Origin: an uncultured Bacteroidales bacterium
Lineage (GTDB): Bacteria; Bacteroidota; Bacteroidia; Bacteroidales; P3
Direction of reading: 5' to 3'
DNA length: 22,670 nucleotides
NCBI GenBank assembly: GCA_937886715.1
Contig: CAKZZD010000029.1
Span: forward strand, 1 to 22,670
This document shows, piece after piece, positions 21,180 through 22,670 of this stretch (position 1 is the stretch's first letter; every line of letters begins with the position of its first letter). Below the pieces are notes generated by a model. That model had not been told where the DNA came from. It was given only the letters and a program-made list of their open reading frames with translations, and searched no databases. Both the position numbers and the translations under genes were made by a program.

Positions 21180-22018
21180 TCGTATATCAGTTTGATTGTT
21201 TCCAGAGCCGGACGCGGGTCGTGCACGCGCACCACGCGGCATCCGCGGTCGAGGGCCAGCGCATTGAGCGCCACGGTGCCTTCTAGCGACGCCTCGGGCG
21301 TGGTGTCCAGCTTTTTGTATATCATGCTTTTGCGGCTCAGCGCGGTCACCATGGGCTCACGGAACAGGCCCGTCAGCTCGCCGATACGGCGCAGCAGCTC
21401 GTGGTTCTCGTCGATCGTTTTGGCGAATCCGAATCCGGGGTCGAGCCACACGTCTTTCACCCCCAGCCTGTAAAGGCGGTCGAGACGCTCCGAAAAATAA
21501 TGCGCCAGTTCGCCGATGATGTCGTCGTAGCCCGTGTGCTGTTGCATGGTTTGCGGCGTGCCGCGCATGTGCATCATCAGGTAGGGCACCTGCAGCTCGG
21601 CCACCGTGTCGAACATTGCAGCGTCGAGCTGCCCGCCGCCGATGTCGTTCACCATATCGGCGCCGGCGGATACAGCGGCACGTGCCGGCAGGCTATAGCA
21701 GGTGTCGACCGAAATCACCGCCTGTGGCAGCTCCTTGCGCACCAGCCCCACTGCGTGGCGTAGCCGTTCGGCCTCGGCCTCGGGCGTCAGCAGCACGGCA
21801 CCTGGCCGCGACGAGCTGGCCCCGATGTCGATGATGTCGGCGCCTTCGTCCAGCAGCTCTCCAGCGCGACGCACCATGGCCTCGTCGCTGTTGTAGCGGC
21901 CTCCGTCGTAGAACGAGTCGGCGGTGATGTTCAATATCCCCATCACCGCAGGTCTCCTGTATTCCACTATCTGGCCGCGGGCCACAATGCTGAACTGTCT
22001 GAATGTTTGCTTTTCCAT
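21176..22018 (-). CDS. folP: Dihydropteroate synthase
   Basis: Folate-pathway enzyme that condenses p-aminobenzoate with dihydropterin pyrophosphate; the sulfonamide target. The 280-residue protein shows all the main TIM-barrel blocks: MGILNITADSFYDGG (26-40), DIGASSSRPG (64-73), ISVDTCY, DMVNDIGGG, LMMHMRGTPQTMQ, DVWLDPGFGFAKT, LSRKSMI and RVVRVHD near the end. The ATG at 22018 gives the expected short N-terminal extension, with a leader lacking a Shine-Dalgarno sequence. Its TGA overlaps the cdaA ATG. I found no full consensus promoter in the 22019-22140 upstream stretch. Confidence 0.96.
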   Translation of the reverse strand: MEKQTFRQFSIVARGQIVEYRRPAVMGILNITADSFYDGGRYNSDEAMVRRAGELLDEGADIIDIGASSSRPGAVLLTPEAEAERLRHAVGLVRKELPQAVISVDTCYSLPARAAVSAGADMVNDIGGGQLDAAMFDTVAELQVPYLMMHMRGTPQTMQQHTGYDDIIGELAHYFSERLDRLYRLGVKDVWLDPGFGFAKTIDENHELLRRIGELTGLFREPMVTALSRKSMIYKKLDTTPEASLEGTVALNALALDRGCRVVRVHDPRPALETIKLIYE

Positions 22019-22192
22019 CGTCTTTAAAAAACGCTGCCGTGCATCGCTTTATTGTATGGCAACCGACATTTATTTTGCCCAAGAACTGCCCTTTGTCACA
22101 GTCAAAATGAGGGCTAATATGCATGTTTTCAGACAGATGACTGCTTTTTCACTGCCTAACTCCCTGTCAATCACCTATCAACGCCTTATCAA

Positions 22193-22248
22193 CTCCTACT
22201 GTGGTAGGAGATGGTAGGGTGTTGGCAAGGAGATGGTAGGGTGTTGGC
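22193..22248. repeat. Tandem 22-bp direct repeat with adjoining small hairpin
   Basis: AGGAGATGGTAGGGTGTTGG occurs at 22206-22225 and again at 22228-22247, with the next base C also shared, giving a 22-bp period. Just before it, CTCCTAC (22193-22199) pairs with GTAGGAG (22204-22210) across a 4-nt loop that runs into the first repeat. The function is unknown; it could be a slippage product beside the transposase remnant. Confidence 0.75.
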
Positions 22249-22371
22249 CGGTTGTAGCAGGGGAGCGAAAAGGGAGGGTGTGGGGTGGATTGTTATGCCT
22301 GGTGTCGGCCGGATTCATGCGATTTGTGACAGAATAATAGACTGGCAAATGATGCGGATTTGTATTGATAA
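22249..22371. other. Non-coding stretch with no recognisable feature
   Basis: Together with 22019-22192, this lies between folP and the transposase remnant. I see no credible gene: open frames are short and cross no recognisable protein family. Local composition is more AT-rich and uneven than in the genes. It may include decayed upstream parts of the insertion sequence, but nothing can be read. Confidence 0.4.
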
Positions 22372-22588
22372 CCTATTGGCGGAAATATATTGTTTGCAAA
22401 GGCTAGGAAGCTCGTCGAGACGGTGTTCTCGCAACTGTGCGACCGACACAGGGTCATCCGCAACCATGCAAAACAAACTGTCGGCCTGCTTGTCCGTATC
22501 ATCGGCAAAATCAGCGCACGGACCGTCGCCAAATGCATCATTTATTAACAATCGGCCGATTGGCAGAGCCAAATATGCACTGGTTTAA
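22372..22588 (+). pseudogene. Remnant of a DDE transposase C-terminus, probably IS982 family, frameshifted
   Basis: Frame 1 from 22372 to the TAA at 22546-22548 encodes FAKARKLVETVFSQLCDRH followed by VIRNHAKQTVGLLVRIIGK and ISARTVAKCIIY. The (V/I)ETVFSQL block holding the last acidic residue of the DDE triad, then a basic helix and a K-I-x-A-x-T-V segment, is the usual tail of IS982-type transposases. Removing one T in the TATTAAC run near 22545 joins this to NNRPIGRAKYALV (stop 22586-22588), a natural family ending, so a one-base frameshift is likely. A stop at 22369-22371 and no recognisable catalytic domain upstream show that only the last 70 or so residues survive. Terminal inverted repeats were not found. 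The family assignment is by motif memory only. Confidence 0.6.
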
Positions 22589-22616
22589 TCTGCCAACAGG
22601 TTTTTTTCCGTCTTTT

Positions 22617-22647
22617 TTTGCCATTTCATTTTTTTTTCTTAATTTTG
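22617..22647 (+). promoter_or_regulatory. Consensus promoter pointing out of the right edge
   Basis: TTTG at 22617-22620, 19-nt spacer, TAATTTTG at 22640-22647: a full match to the Bacteroidetes consensus. The transcript would start near 22654 and drive a rightward gene whose start is beyond base 22670. Confidence 0.78.
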
Positions 22648-22670
22648 CAACGTCGAACAAAAACATACAG

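Noticed and set aside
22549..22562. 14-bp perfect palindrome CAATCGGCCGATTG
   Set aside because: It lies inside the transposase remnant's coding sequence (NNRPIG) and has no second copy, so chance or codon content explains it.
22293..22572. Two minus-strand open frames of about 82-85 codons near the right end
   Set aside because: They are antisense to the transposase remnant, which has recognisable motifs; neither shows a family feature or promoter.
1..22670. CRISPR array, restriction, toxin-antitoxin, phage or biosynthetic gene cluster
   Set aside because: No regularly spaced repeats, cas genes, methylase/nuclease motifs, phage structural genes or assembly-line enzymes were seen. The XRE gene is beside a DUF2975 membrane protein, not a toxin.

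Overview
The window looks like a chromosomal segment of a Bacteroidota member, most likely order Bacteroidales. Four lines of evidence agree. Promoters fit the Bacteroidetes pattern TTTG-N19/20-TAnnTTTG. Nearly all genes lack a Shine-Dalgarno sequence. A cysteine protease carries a C-terminal type IX secretion sorting domain. Several proteins belong to families typical of the group (DUF4369/DUF5106 thioredoxin-like protein, TM1266-type hydrogenase regulator with HydG, DUF2975 with a small XRE regulator). Genus cannot be fixed by eye. Coding sequence is GC-rich at third positions, which creates many long antisense shadow frames.

Layout. 1-1198: end of a ribosomal protein operon (rpsF partial, rpsR, rplI) closed by a terminator. 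1223-4745: a secreted thioredoxin-like protein and an M3 metallopeptidase lipoprotein, 3 nt apart. 4746-5051: a gap with a large perfect palindrome and a promoter. 5052-6500: a T9SS-type C10 cysteine protease, convergent through a shared terminator with an orphan sensor histidine kinase (6584-7819). 7970-9134: mtnN-luxS, the two-step route from S-adenosylhomocysteine to the AI-2 precursor. 9212-11641, minus strand: TM1266-type regulator, hydG, then an outer-membrane barrel protein. 11954-12027: a tRNA with CAT anticodon, convergent with serS (12084-13358). 13477-13525: a second copy of the palindrome, upstream of a small lipoprotein. 14187-16325: barrel protein, small GNAT acetyltransferase and a duplicated-domain lipoprotein. 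16413-20283, minus strand: DUF2975 membrane protein, XRE regulator and a large M16 metallopeptidase, probably one transcript. 20364-22018, minus strand: folP-cdaA with ATGA overlap. 22019-22670: non-coding sequence with a tandem repeat, a frameshifted transposase tail (IS982-like) and a consensus promoter for a gene beyond the right edge.

Most of the window is housekeeping plus cell-envelope and peptide-processing functions: three secreted or periplasmic peptidases (M3, C10, M16), a periplasmic thiol protein, two barrels and two uncharacterised lipoproteins. No defence system, CRISPR array, prophage or biosynthetic cluster is visible. The signals the genes do not explain are the two long palindromes, built from an octamer TTGTACGA repeated every 11 bp, and a single strong Shine-Dalgarno sequence, found only in front of rplI.
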